Source: UBA2821 sp902763335 (GTDB lineage: Bacteria > Bacillota > Clostridia > Lachnospirales > Lachnospiraceae). Taken from it: a stretch of DNA of 64,000 nucleotides. Made by a program: the position numbers and the translations under genes. The notes below the pieces were generated by a model that saw only the letters and a list, made by a program, of their open reading frames with translations, was not told where the DNA came from and searched no databases. Shown here one piece after another: positions 16,071-25,157 of this stretch. Location: the NCBI GenBank assembly GCA_052066835.1, contig JBQHRJ010000002.1; one strand, 5' to 3'. How positions within the stretch are numbered: the stretch's first letter is position 1; each line of letters opens with the position of its first letter.

Positions 16071-17399
16071 TCATATTTCGGCAAGCAGAATTTCATCATT
16101 ATAAATTTCTGTTATCTTTGCATCCGTTAAAACATTGGTCAGATCACGTTCTGAACGTGCTGCAACTTTTATATATTCCCGCGTATGTCCCGTGTAGAAT
16201 GCCGTACCGTCTATGATTTCCTCTTCTTCAAAAAGCACCTCCGCATTTTCACCGATAAATTTTTCCATATATTTATGCTTCAATTCATTACCGCATTTAA
16301 TCAGATCAGCACTTCTTTCTGCCTTGACCGTATCATTTACCTGATTTTCCATCTTTGCCGCTACAGTTCCATGTCTCATGGAATATTTAAATACATGCAG
16401 CTCCGCAAATGCCACTTTCTCTGCAAATTCGCGGGTAATCTTATATTCTTCTTCAGTTTCTCCCGGAAATCCGACTATTATATCCGTAGTCAGTGCCGCA
16501 TCAGGGTAATACTGTCTTATAAGTTCACACCCTGCATAAAATTCATCTGCCGTATACTTTCTGTTCATACGTTTAAGAACCGTATCGCATCCGCTCTGAA
16601 GGGATAAATGAAAATGAGGGCAGAATTCTTTTATCTGTATAAGTCTCTCCATAAATTCTGTCGTGATAATTCTTGGCTCAAGGGAGCCCAGTCTCACTCT
16701 CTCAATACCTTCAACCGATGCCACAGTCTCAATGGCATCTATCAGTCCTTTTTTCTCATCTGCATCACTAAAATCAATACCATATGAGCTTAAATGTATA
16801 CCTGTTATTACTATTTCCCTAAATCCGCTATATGCAAGCTTTTCAACCTCATTTTTTATATCAGATATCTTTCTGCTTCTCACTCTTCCTCTGGCATACG
16901 GAATTATACAATAGCTGCAAAACTGATTGCATCCGTCCTGTATCTTTATATATGCCCTTGTATGTTCGTTCATCTGCTCTAAAGTCATCTCTTCATACTC
17001 TGAAGTGTGGTTTATATCTATAGTGGCATCTATCTTTTTATTCTCTTCGTAATATTCCTCGAGAACAGCAAGTATGTCTCTTTTTCTGTTATTTCCCACA
17101 AGTATGTCTATGGCATTGTCCTGCATTACCTTATCCTTATCCGTTTCGGTATAACAGCCTGCTGCCACCACGATGGCATCCGGATTCATTTTCTTTGCTT
17201 TATGAAGCATCTGGCGTGATTTTCTGTCTGCTATGTTGGTAACGGTACATGTGTTTATTATATATATATCTGCTCCCGGTGCAAAATCTACTATTTCGTA
17301 TCCTGCATTTTTCAGAATCTGTTCCATTACTTCTGTTTCATAAGCATTCACCTTGCATCCAAGATTATGAAGGGCTACTTTTTTTATATTATCTTTCAT
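16071..17399 (-). CDS. mtaB: tRNA (t6A37) C2-methylthiotransferase MtaB
   Basis: 442 residues, full length. An N-terminal UPF0004 domain (LGCKVNAYETEVMEQIL, INTCTVTNIADRKSRQ, AAGCYTETD) supplies three Cys for the auxiliary cluster. The radical-SAM motif is GCNQFCSYCIIPYARGR near residue 157. LSLQSGCDTVLKRMNRKYT and a C-terminal TRAM-type region follow. LGCKVN rather than LGCxKN and the overall sequence point to MtaB, which makes ms2t6A in tRNAs reading ANN codons, rather than MiaB. In many Clostridia mtaB follows rsmE in the dnaK operon; here thiI and nifS plus an oppositely oriented HPr-like gene intervene. Confidence 0.92.
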   Translation of the reverse strand: MKDNIKKVALHNLGCKVNAYETEVMEQILKNAGYEIVDFAPGADIYIINTCTVTNIADRKSRQMLHKAKKMNPDAIVVAAGCYTETDKDKVMQDNAIDILVGNNRKRDILAVLEEYYEENKKIDATIDINHTSEYEEMTLEQMNEHTRAYIKIQDGCNQFCSYCIIPYARGRVRSRKISDIKNEVEKLAYSGFREIVITGIHLSSYGIDFSDADEKKGLIDAIETVASVEGIERVRLGSLEPRIITTEFMERLIQIKEFCPHFHLSLQSGCDTVLKRMNRKYTADEFYAGCELIRQYYPDAALTTDIIVGFPGETEEEYKITREFAEKVAFAELHVFKYSMRHGTVAAKMENQVNDTVKAERSADLIKCGNELKHKYMEKFIGENAEVLFEEEEIIDGTAFYTGHTREYIKVAARSERDLTNVLTDAKITEIYNDEILLAEI

Positions 17400-17448
17400 T
17401 TATATAATCCTCTTTCAAAATTAAAATTCGTAATCTAAACATTTAATA

Positions 17449-17477
17449 TTGACTTTTCCCCCTTTAAAATGTACACT
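17449..17477 (+). promoter_or_regulatory. sigma-A promoter of the HPr-like gene
   Basis: TTGACT, a 17-base spacer and TACACT, all on the plus strand and facing the HPr-like gene. The expected leader is about 75 bases and contains a 6-bp hairpin (GAGAGC / GCTCTC at 17488-17505, 6-base loop) before a strong AGAGGAGG ribosome site. Confidence 0.7.
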
Positions 17478-17557
17478 ACTATGTAGTGAGAGCACAGCAG
17501 CTCTCATATACATAACTGTATATAAGATTGAGCAAATCAAAGAGGAGGTTGTTTTAT

Positions 17558-17791
17558 ATGAAAACAGTAAAGATTTCTTTAAACTCTATCGACAAAGTGA
17601 AGGCATTCGTAAATGACATTACAAAGTTCGAAACAGATTTCGACCTTGTTTCAGGAAGATATGTCATCGATGCAAAATCAATCATGGGTATCTTCAGCTT
17701 AGATCTTTCTAAGGATATCGATTTAAACATCCACGCTGAAGACAATGTTGACAGCATCTTAGAAACATTAAAACCTTATATTGTAGAATAA
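17558..17791 (+). CDS. HPr-like phosphocarrier family protein without the catalytic histidine
   Basis: 77 residues from the ATG at 17558, seven bases after AGAGGAGG. The fold-defining features of HPr are seen: an N-terminal strand (MKTVKISLN), VSGRYVIDAKSIMGIFSLDL around residues 32-51 and a C-terminal helix after AEDNVDSILETL. SIMGIFSL corresponds to the HPr segment that carries the regulatory serine (Ser46). The HPr active-site loop with His15 (GxHARPA) is missing; the matching position reads NSIDKVKAFV. So it cannot act as a PTS phosphodonor through His15, though a kinase-regulated role like Bacillus Crh is possible. It stands alone between mtaB and thiI, both on the other strand, with its own promoter and terminator. 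Confidence 0.8.
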   Translation: MKTVKISLNSIDKVKAFVNDITKFETDFDLVSGRYVIDAKSIMGIFSLDLSKDIDLNIHAEDNVDSILETLKPYIVE

Positions 17792-17812
17792 TAATATTTT
17801 AACCATAAGGTT

Positions 17813-17841
17813 AAGGTATAGGGTATTTAACCCTGTACCTT
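17813..17841 (+). terminator. terminator between the HPr-like gene and thiI
   Basis: AAGGTA-TA-GGGT, a short AT loop and the matching arm ACCC-TG-TACCTT, followed by ATTTTTTATTT on the plus strand. It ends the HPr-like transcript and, because the genes converge, may also act for thiI. Confidence 0.75.
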
Positions 17842-17846
17842 ATTTT

Positions 17847-19031
17847 TTATTTAACCTCTATCACTTCAACAGTCCCAATCGCCTGTTTCATAAGTTCGTC
17901 TATTTTCTCATCCATATGTGTCTCTGACTTCTGAATACATGAAAGCTTCGGTTTTGTTGCCGGATGTTCCGCAACAAATATCGTACAGCAGTCTTCATAA
18001 GGCAGTATGGATGTCTCATATGTGTCTATCTTACATGCTATATCCACTATATCCTGCTTGTCAAATGCAACTAACGGTCTGTATACCGGAAGTGTACACA
18101 CCTCATTTGTAACAAGCATACTCTGCATTGTCTGGCTTGCCACCTGACCTATGCTCTCTCCCGTAATAAGTCCGAGACAGCCTGACTCCTTAGCAAAATG
18201 TTCTGCTATCTTCATCATGTATCGTCTCATTATGATAGTCAGCTCATCGTGTGGGCATTTTTCATAAATATATAACTGAATATCCGTAAAGTTGACAATG
18301 TTTAACTTTATCGGTCCTGTATACTCTGATACCTTTTTAGCTAAATCCACAACCTTCTGTTTTGCTCTCTCACTGGTATATGGTGGGGCATGGAAGTATG
18401 TTGCCTCTAACGTAACACCTCTTTTTGCCACCATGTATCCTGCTACCGGACTGTCTATACCGCCTGACAGTAAAAGCATTGCTTTTCCGGCTGTTCCGAG
18501 AGGCATTCCGCCCTGTCCCGGTATAATCTCTGAATAAATATTTATTTTCTCACGTATTTCTATATTGAGCTTTACATCAGGATTGTGAACATCAACGTTC
18601 ATCTGAGGATATGCATCAAGTATCTTCTCACCTATAGCCATATTAACTTCCGGTGAATCCATCGGATAATTTTTTCTGGCACGTCTTGTAAATACCTTAA
18701 ATGTCTTATTCTTGTCAGGATACATCATATCCATATATTTAAGCACTCTGTCAGCCAGATCGTCAAATCCGTTGTCATCAAACTGAACAAGCGGACATAT
18801 TCCTACCAGGCCAAATACTTTCTGAAGTGCTGCAACTGCTTCATCATAATCGTAGTCGCCCTCTGCATCAGCGTATATTCTTCCTGACACTTTTCTTACA
18901 TTGAATTTTCCATCCACTTTTTCCAGTGCATGTTTTATCTGTGCCACCAAAGCATCCTCGAATACATATCTGTTTTTACCTTTTACTCCGATTTCTGCAT
19001 ATTTTAGCAGAAATGATTTGAATGTGTTCAT
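17847..19031 (-). CDS. thiI: tRNA 4-thiouridine sulphurtransferase ThiI
   Basis: 394 residues from ATG 19031, which has CGGAGG five bases upstream and begins with the family-typical FLLKYAEIGVKGKNRYVFE. An N-terminal ferredoxin-like/THUMP region (to ~165) precedes a PP-loop ATP pyrophosphatase core with LLSGGIDSPVAGYM near residue 182. The C-terminal rhodanese domain of the E. coli enzyme is absent, as in Bacillus and most Firmicutes. ThiI adenylates U8 of tRNA and adds sulphur, with a dedicated cysteine desulfurase as donor; that desulfurase is the gene just upstream (13-base gap). Confidence 0.95.
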   Translation of the reverse strand: MNTFKSFLLKYAEIGVKGKNRYVFEDALVAQIKHALEKVDGKFNVRKVSGRIYADAEGDYDYDEAVAALQKVFGLVGICPLVQFDDNGFDDLADRVLKYMDMMYPDKNKTFKVFTRRARKNYPMDSPEVNMAIGEKILDAYPQMNVDVHNPDVKLNIEIREKINIYSEIIPGQGGMPLGTAGKAMLLLSGGIDSPVAGYMVAKRGVTLEATYFHAPPYTSERAKQKVVDLAKKVSEYTGPIKLNIVNFTDIQLYIYEKCPHDELTIIMRRYMMKIAEHFAKESGCLGLITGESIGQVASQTMQSMLVTNEVCTLPVYRPLVAFDKQDIVDIACKIDTYETSILPYEDCCTIFVAEHPATKPKLSCIQKSETHMDEKIDELMKQAIGTVEVIEVK

Positions 19032-19044
19032 GTTTACCTCCGTA

Positions 19045-20199
19045 TTATGAATGTTTGTATAACCTAAGCATGGCTGCAAGGGATTTTATCGTTTCTATGG
19101 TGTAATCCACTTCTTCTTTTGTCGAATAGGAGCTGAAACTGAATCTGACTGTTGAATCAAGGTATTTCTCTTCTATTCCCATGCTTTTTAAAGTCGAGCT
19201 TACTGATTTCTTGTTTGACGAGCAGGCCGAACCCGCTGACACATATATGTTCTTATCCTCTAACGAATGCAAAAGCACTTCACTTCTGATTCCTTCAAAG
19301 CTGACACTTGCAATGTGAGGTGCTCCTTCACTCCCTTTAGCACTGTTTACTTTTACACCGTCTATCTCATTCACTCTGTCAATAAAATAATCTTTTATCT
19401 CAGTCATTGCGGCTGCTTTTTCATCTATGTCTTTGTACGCAATGCGGCATGCTTCACCAAGTCCTGCTATACCCGGCACATTTTCAGTACCGGAACGCAT
19501 TCCCTTTTGCTGTCCTCCGCCAAATATTATCGGATTAACTTTAATCTTATCTTTTATATATATAAAACCGATTCCTTTCGGTCCGTGTACTTTATGTCCG
19601 CTCACGGAAAGCAGGTCTATTCCCTGTCTCTTCGGATATATTTTCATTTTTCCGTATGCCTGAATAGCATCTACATGAAATATTATATCTCTGCCGCTTC
19701 TCTTTATAATATCTGCTATCTCATCTATGGGTTCTATGGCACCAACCTCGTTATTTACATACATTACCGATGCCATGATGGTTGTATCTTTAATGGCATT
19801 TTTAAAGTCCTCAGGAGATATTCTTCCTGTACCGTCTACCGGAAGTCTCGTTATCTCAAATCCGTTGTCCTCCAGATATTTTAACGGCATGGATACCGAC
19901 GGATGCTCGACGGATGTGGTTATTATATGATTTCCTCTGCGTTTATTCGCCATAGCCACGCCTATCAGCGCCATATTATTGGATTCTGTTCCACCTGATG
20001 TGAAATATATTTCTTTTTCCTGGCATTTTAGGGTTGAAGCTATTATTTCCCTTGCCTTTTTCACATACTGCTCAGCCTCAACACCACGCATATGAAGTGA
20101 TGACGGATTTCCATAATCCTCCATCATAGTCTTTACCATTATGTCTTTTACACTTTCCTCCACCTTTGTAGTGGCTGAATTATCAAAATACGCTTCCAT
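19045..20199 (-). CDS. cysteine desulfurase (NifS/NifZ type) paired with thiI
   Basis: 384 residues, a class V PLP enzyme. The start MEAYFDNSATTKVEESV is typical, FTSGGTESNN binds the cofactor phosphate, HVDAIQAYGK holds the PLP-pairing Asp, SGHKVHGPKG gives the Schiff-base Lys (~203) and SAGSACSS the sulphur-accepting Cys (~326). It removes sulphur from cysteine and passes it as a persulphide. The direct link to thiI means tRNA 4-thiouridine is the likely destination (the Bacillus NifZ role), rather than general Fe-S assembly; no iscU or sufU is nearby. It begins one base after rsmE ends. Confidence 0.93.
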   Translation of the reverse strand: MEAYFDNSATTKVEESVKDIMVKTMMEDYGNPSSLHMRGVEAEQYVKKAREIIASTLKCQEKEIYFTSGGTESNNMALIGVAMANKRRGNHIITTSVEHPSVSMPLKYLEDNGFEITRLPVDGTGRISPEDFKNAIKDTTIMASVMYVNNEVGAIEPIDEIADIIKRSGRDIIFHVDAIQAYGKMKIYPKRQGIDLLSVSGHKVHGPKGIGFIYIKDKIKVNPIIFGGGQQKGMRSGTENVPGIAGLGEACRIAYKDIDEKAAAMTEIKDYFIDRVNEIDGVKVNSAKGSEGAPHIASVSFEGIRSEVLLHSLEDKNIYVSAGSACSSNKKSVSSTLKSMGIEEKYLDSTVRFSFSSYSTKEEVDYTIETIKSLAAMLRLYKHS

Positions 20200-20200
20200 C

Positions 20201-20947
20201 TTAATCTTTCTGCCTTTCTATATCAAACATAAGCACTGACAATACTGCCATTCCCGCAGTCTCCGTCCTTAATATTCTTCTTCCCAGTGATATAGGATGT
20301 ACATTCTTATCCATTGCAAGTTCTATCTCTTCCTCGGCATATCCGCCTTCAGGTCCTATAAAAACACCGATTTTCTTCATGCCTTTAATATTTTCTAAAA
20401 CATTTACGGTTTCTTTCATATCCTTATAGTTCTCATAGGGAATGATGTTCATGTCAAAGTCCTTTACATATTCTAATGCTTCCTTAAATCCCATCACATT
20501 TTTCACTTCCGGAATGATACCTCTTCTGGACTGCTTTGCCGCACTCTCGGCTATACCGTTCCACCGCTTTACCTTTGCTGCCGCTTTCTTCTCATCGAGT
20601 TTGACTACACATCTTGAAGTTCTGACCGGAACTATGGCATATGCTCCAAGCTCAACTGCCTTCTGGACTATCATTTCCATCTTGTCACTCTTTGGCAATG
20701 CCTGAAAAAGATATATCTTCGTCTCAAGTTCCGTTCCCGAAAACTCTTTGCCTGTTATATGTGCCACAACGCTGTCCTCATTTATAGCCGCAATCTCACA
20801 CATATAATCATTGCCGGCACCGTCACTTATAAGAAGTTCTTCACCGCTTTTCATTCTCAAAACATTCTTTATATGATTTACATCCGTTCCCTCTATAGTA
20901 ATCTCATCCTCACCTACCATATCAGGAGATACAAAAAAATGATGCAT
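20201..20947 (-). CDS. rsmE: 16S rRNA m3U1498 methyltransferase RsmE
   Basis: 248 residues from the ATG at 20947 (MHHFFVSPDMVG), which has GGAG six bases upstream; an in-frame ATG four codons earlier is less well placed. A PUA-like N-terminal domain (HIKNVLRMKSGEELLISDGA) is followed by a SPOUT knot domain with IGPEGGYAEEEIELA and the SAM-binding trefoil-knot motif LGRRILRTETAGMAVL. It methylates U1498 in the decoding centre. Its place after prmA is conserved across Clostridia. Confidence 0.94.
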   Translation of the reverse strand: MHHFFVSPDMVGEDEITIEGTDVNHIKNVLRMKSGEELLISDGAGNDYMCEIAAINEDSVVAHITGKEFSGTELETKIYLFQALPKSDKMEMIVQKAVELGAYAIVPVRTSRCVVKLDEKKAAAKVKRWNGIAESAAKQSRRGIIPEVKNVMGFKEALEYVKDFDMNIIPYENYKDMKETVNVLENIKGMKKIGVFIGPEGGYAEEEIELAMDKNVHPISLGRRILRTETAGMAVLSVLMFDIERQKD

Positions 20948-20983
20948 GATAGTCTCCATTCCGCAGATATTACGTTTCTGCCC

Positions 20984-21931
20984 TTAAACTCTTACTGCCG
21001 TCACTGATACCCAGTCGCCCTGTCTTGTTATTTCTTTTACTTCAAGATCGCTGTTTTTCTCTATAGCATCCACCACGTCTTTTTCCTTTATGTTTATTAT
21101 TCCTGATGTTATAAAGAGTGCACCTTTCTTCATATGCACAGGTATCTCTGCTGATAAAGGTATTATTATATCAGCTAAAATATTTGCAACTACTATATCA
21201 TAACACGCATATCCGGTTTTGTCTTGTATTTCTTTATCATCAATAATATTTCCCGGATAAAATGTTATGTCATCGATACCATTTACATGGGCATTTTCTA
21301 CAGATGCCGTCACTGCATTTTCATCAACGTCTATTCCCGTAACGCTGTCAGCACCGCTCATTTTACTTATGATTGATAAAATACCGCTTCCGCATCCGAC
21401 ATCAAGCACTTTCATTCCATCTTTTACATATTTTCTAAGCTGTCTTATACACAACTGGGTGGTTTCATGTTTTCCCGTACCGAACGATGTTCCCGGATCT
21501 ATATCAAGAACCATGCCGTAATCTTTGGTATCAGCTTTTTCCCATGTAGGTTTTATAAGTATGTCATCGACCGCGAAAGGTTTAAAATACTGTTTCCAGT
21601 TGTTTATCCAGTCCTTGTCCTCAGTTACGGATTCCTCTATAAACATGGAGCCCACATTTACAAAATCTTCCATTTCCTCAAGACCGGCTTTAAGCTTTTC
21701 TATAGTTTCTGCCTTATCCATATCCTGAGACATGTAAAATATTACATATGCCGTTCCGTCATCTTCAGGAAGCTCCGGAAGTATGTCTATAAACATCTTT
21801 TTCTTGTCTTCTTCCGATAACTGAACATTGTCCTCTACTTCCATTCCATCTATTCCCAATTCAGCAAGTAAGCCGCTGACTAAGTCAACGGCTTCTGTTG
21901 TAGTGGTAAGTCTGAATTTATTCCATATCAT
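20984..21931 (-). CDS. prmA: ribosomal protein L11 methyltransferase PrmA
   Basis: 315 residues, full length. The N-terminal substrate domain (WNKFRLTTTTEAVDLVSGLL) and linker precede a class I methyltransferase: DPGTSFGTGKHETTQLCI, motif I VLDVGCGSGILSI near residue 177 and VANILADIIIPL, the NxxxPP-like loop, here NILA. It methylates L11 on Lys and the N-terminus. It lies 12 bases after dnaJ. Confidence 0.94.
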   Translation of the reverse strand: MIWNKFRLTTTTEAVDLVSGLLAELGIDGMEVEDNVQLSEEDKKKMFIDILPELPEDDGTAYVIFYMSQDMDKAETIEKLKAGLEEMEDFVNVGSMFIEESVTEDKDWINNWKQYFKPFAVDDILIKPTWEKADTKDYGMVLDIDPGTSFGTGKHETTQLCIRQLRKYVKDGMKVLDVGCGSGILSIISKMSGADSVTGIDVDENAVTASVENAHVNGIDDITFYPGNIIDDKEIQDKTGYACYDIVVANILADIIIPLSAEIPVHMKKGALFITSGIINIKEKDVVDAIEKNSDLEVKEITRQGDWVSVTAVRV

Positions 21932-21943
21932 ATACGGTTCCTC

Positions 21944-23107
21944 CTAAAAAGAATCTTTCAATTTGTCCATGAAGCCCTTTTTCTTAGGCTTTTCCTCCTT
22001 GCCATCTTCTCCCACTTTCAATGTGTTGCCCGATATTTCATCATATTTTCTTATCAAATCTTTCTGTTCACCTGTAAGATGCTCCGGTACCTGAACGACT
22101 AATGTTACGAAATGGTCACCTCTTACATTTTTATTTCTGAGGGTAGGTACACCTTTTCCTTTTAATCGTATCTTTGTATCTGTCTGTGTTCCCGGTTTTA
22201 TATTAAACAGCACATCTCCGTCTATTGTTTTTATCTTTACGTCTCCGCCCAGTGCAGCCTGTGCAAATGATATCGGAGAAGTTGAGTATAAATCGAATCC
22301 CTGTCTCTGGAATATCGGATGTCTTGACACAACCACTTCTACAAGAAGGTCTCCACGCTCGCCGCCATTTATTCCCGGCTCGCCCTTTCCTCTGATTCTG
22401 ATACTCTGTCCATTATCTATACCTGCAGGAACAGTAACCTGTATCTTCTTTCTGCTGCTCTTATAGCCTGTTCCATAACAGTCAGAACACTTTTCTTTTA
22501 CAACAGTTCCCTTTCCGTTACAGTCAGGACATGTCTGAACATTTCTAACCATTCCAAACAGTGACTGCTGTGTGTATACAATCTGACCTTTTCCACCACA
22601 TTTTGTACACTGTACAGGTGATGTTCCCGGTTTTGCTCCTGTTCCGTGACAGGTCTGACATTCATCTTTGAGTGTAAGCTCTAACTCTTTCTCACATCCG
22701 AATACTGCTTCTTCAAATGTAATTCTTACACTTGTTCTTATATTGCTTCCACGCTGAGGGCCATTGTTTGCACTTCTCGTTCTTCCTCCGCCGAATATAT
22801 CGCCGAATATATCACCAAACATGTCGCCCATTCCGCCAAAGTCAAAATTAAATCCGCCTGCCGATGCTCCGCCGCTTCCGTCAAAAGCTGCATGGCCAAA
22901 CTGGTCATACTGTCTTCTCTTCTCAGGATCACTTAATACAGCGTAAGCCTCTGATGCCTCTTTAAATTTCGCTTCTGCCTCTTTATCTCCCGGATTTGTA
23001 TCCGGATGGTATTTCTTTGCCAATACTCTGTATGCTTTTTTTAATGCTGCGTCATCTGCATTTCTGTCAACGCCCAGCACTTCGTAATAATCTCTTTTAT
23101 CTGCCAT
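21944..23107 (-). CDS. dnaJ: chaperone DnaJ
   Basis: 387 residues. The J domain has the HPD motif (YHPDTNPGDKEAEAKF), followed by a Gly/Phe-rich linker (GGFNFDFGGMGDMFGDIFGD). Four CxxCxGxG zinc repeats are seen (CQTCHGTG, CTKCGGKG, CPDCNGKG, CSDCYGTG), then the two beta-barrel substrate domains. It stimulates DnaK ATPase and delivers clients. It is 121 bases after dnaK; no clear terminator is visible in that gap. Confidence 0.97.
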   Translation of the reverse strand: MADKRDYYEVLGVDRNADDAALKKAYRVLAKKYHPDTNPGDKEAEAKFKEASEAYAVLSDPEKRRQYDQFGHAAFDGSGGASAGGFNFDFGGMGDMFGDIFGDIFGGGRTRSANNGPQRGSNIRTSVRITFEEAVFGCEKELELTLKDECQTCHGTGAKPGTSPVQCTKCGGKGQIVYTQQSLFGMVRNVQTCPDCNGKGTVVKEKCSDCYGTGYKSSRKKIQVTVPAGIDNGQSIRIRGKGEPGINGGERGDLLVEVVVSRHPIFQRQGFDLYSTSPISFAQAALGGDVKIKTIDGDVLFNIKPGTQTDTKIRLKGKGVPTLRNKNVRGDHFVTLVVQVPEHLTGEQKDLIRKYDEISGNTLKVGEDGKEEKPKKKGFMDKLKDSF

Positions 23108-23228
23108 TGGTCATCCCCTGATTTCTATAATGATATTTTCTTTTCTATAGTGCGATACCCTGAGTAATATCACATCTTTATATGCCACATTCCCCAGGGT
23201 TCCCACTGTTATCTATTTTCTACTGTTA

Positions 23229-25103
23229 TTATACTTCTTTGTAATCTCCGTCTACAACATCATCATTTGACTGAGTGTCATTCTGTGCTGCTCCGCCCAT
23301 TCCGCTCATGTCAGGACCTGCACCCTGTGCACCTGCGCCCTGTGTCTGCTCATACATTTTAGCGAACAATGTCTGTGCACTCTGCATAAGTTTTTCCTGA
23401 GCTGCCTTGATGTCAGCTACCTGTGCCTCTGTCATGTCTTCAGGATTTGAATTGTCAACAAGTTCTTTCAATGCATTTAAGTCTGCCTCAACTGAAGCCT
23501 TATCATTTGCATCAAGCTTATCTCCGGCTTCATCCAATGCCTTCTGTGTCTGGAATACCATTGAATCAGCATCATTTCTTGCATCAATTGCCTCTTTACG
23601 TTTCTTATCCTGTGCCTCATATTCAGCAGCCTCTTTTACAGCTTTATCAATATCTTCGTCAGACATATTTGATCCTGCTGTGATTGTGATGTGCTGTTCT
23701 TTACCTGTTCCAAGGTCTTTAGCAGAAACATTTACGATACCGTTTGCATCGATATCAAATGTAACCTCAATCTGTGGAACACCTCTTCTTGCCGGTGGGA
23801 TACCGTCAAGTCTGAACTGGCCGAGACTCTTATTATCTTTCGCAAACTGTCTTTCACCCTGTAATACATTTATATCAACAGCGCTCTGGTTATCTGCTGC
23901 TGTAGAGAATATCTGGCTCTTCTTTGTAGGAATTGTTGTATTTCTCTCGATAAGTCTTGTAGCTATACCACCCATTGTCTCGATTGAAAGAGAAAGTGGA
24001 GTAACATCAAGAAGAAGGATATCACCTGCACCTGCATCTCCTGCTAATTTACCACCCTGGATAGAAGCACCGAGTGCAACACACTCATCAGGGTTAAGAC
24101 TCTTGTTAGGCTCTTTTCCTGTAAGCTGTTTTACTTTATCCTGTACAGCAGGTATTCTTGTAGAACCACCAACAAGGAGTACTTTACTAATATCATTTAT
24201 GGTAAGTCCTGCATCCTTTAATGCATTCTGAACAGGGATAACTGTTCTCTCTACAAGATCTGATGTAAGTTCATCAAATTTAGCTCTTGTAAGGTTCATG
24301 TCAAAGTGCTTTGGACCGTCTGCCGTAGCTGTGATGAATGGAAGGTTAATGTTAGTTGTTGTAGCTGATGATAACTCTTTCTTAGCCTTCTCTGCTGCTT
24401 CCTTAAATCTCTGAAGTGCCATCTTATCATTTGAAAGATCCACACCTTCTGTATTCTTAAATTCCTGTAACATGTAATCTGTAAGTTTCTGGTCGAAGTC
24501 ATCACCACCGAGTCTTGTATCACCGTTTGTGGAAAGAACTTCGATAACTCCGTCACCAATCTCGATGATAGATACATCAAATGTACCACCACCTAAATCG
24601 TATACCATGATTTTCTGTTCATTTTCATTATCAAGACCATATGCAAGAGCTGCTGCTGTAGGCTCGTTAATGATTCTCTTTACATCAAGACCCGCAATCT
24701 TACCTGCATCTTTTGTTGCCTGTCTCTGTGCATCGTTGAAATATGCAGGAACAGTGATAACAGCCTCTGAAACCTTCTCACCAAGATATCCTTCTGCATC
24801 AGCTTTAAGTTTCTGAAGAATCATTGCCGAAACTTCCTGTGGAGAATATTTCTTGTCATCGATGGTTACCTTATAATCTGTACCCATATGTCTCTTGATA
24901 GAAGATATTGTCTTCTCTGCATTTGTAACTGCCTGACGTTTTGCCGGCTCACCTACAAGTCTCTCGCCTGTCTTTGTGAATGCTACTACTGAAGGAGTTG
25001 TTCTTACACCTTCTGTATTTGCTATAACTGTCGGTTTTCCACCTTCCATAACAGCTACACATGAATTTGTTGTACCTAAATCAATACCTATTATTTTACT
25101 CAT
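23229..25103 (-). CDS. dnaK: chaperone DnaK (Hsp70)
   Basis: 624 residues. The ATPase domain opens with KIIGIDLGTTNSCVAVMEG and has VPAYFNDAQRQATKDAG, YDLGGGTFDVSI and VLLVGGSTRIPAVQ. The interdomain linker region DILLLDVTPLSLSIE and the substrate domain follow, ending in a Gly/Met-rich tail (GADPDMSGMGG-like) and VVDGDYKEV. It lacks the ~24-residue loop typical of Gram-negative DnaK, as expected for Firmicutes. Third gene of the HrcA-controlled operon. Confidence 0.97.
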   Translation of the reverse strand: MSKIIGIDLGTTNSCVAVMEGGKPTVIANTEGVRTTPSVVAFTKTGERLVGEPAKRQAVTNAEKTISSIKRHMGTDYKVTIDDKKYSPQEVSAMILQKLKADAEGYLGEKVSEAVITVPAYFNDAQRQATKDAGKIAGLDVKRIINEPTAAALAYGLDNENEQKIMVYDLGGGTFDVSIIEIGDGVIEVLSTNGDTRLGGDDFDQKLTDYMLQEFKNTEGVDLSNDKMALQRFKEAAEKAKKELSSATTTNINLPFITATADGPKHFDMNLTRAKFDELTSDLVERTVIPVQNALKDAGLTINDISKVLLVGGSTRIPAVQDKVKQLTGKEPNKSLNPDECVALGASIQGGKLAGDAGAGDILLLDVTPLSLSIETMGGIATRLIERNTTIPTKKSQIFSTAADNQSAVDINVLQGERQFAKDNKSLGQFRLDGIPPARRGVPQIEVTFDIDANGIVNVSAKDLGTGKEQHITITAGSNMSDEDIDKAVKEAAEYEAQDKKRKEAIDARNDADSMVFQTQKALDEAGDKLDANDKASVEADLNALKELVDNSNPEDMTEAQVADIKAAQEKLMQSAQTLFAKMYEQTQGAGAQGAGPDMSGMGGAAQNDTQSNDDVVDGDYKEV

Positions 25104-25157
25104 AATAAACGCCTCCTGAAATTAATCTGTCTATTTTAAATTAATAATATGAACCTT

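Noticed and set aside
23407..24231. 274-codon open frame opposite dnaK
   Set aside because: It is a shadow of the dnaK coding strand: no ribosome site or promoter, hydrophobic Ser/Leu-rich composition caused by reverse reading of codon bias, and dnaK itself is unquestionable. Similar long shadows exist opposite groEL, pilM-N, pilC, grpE and the GGDEF gene.
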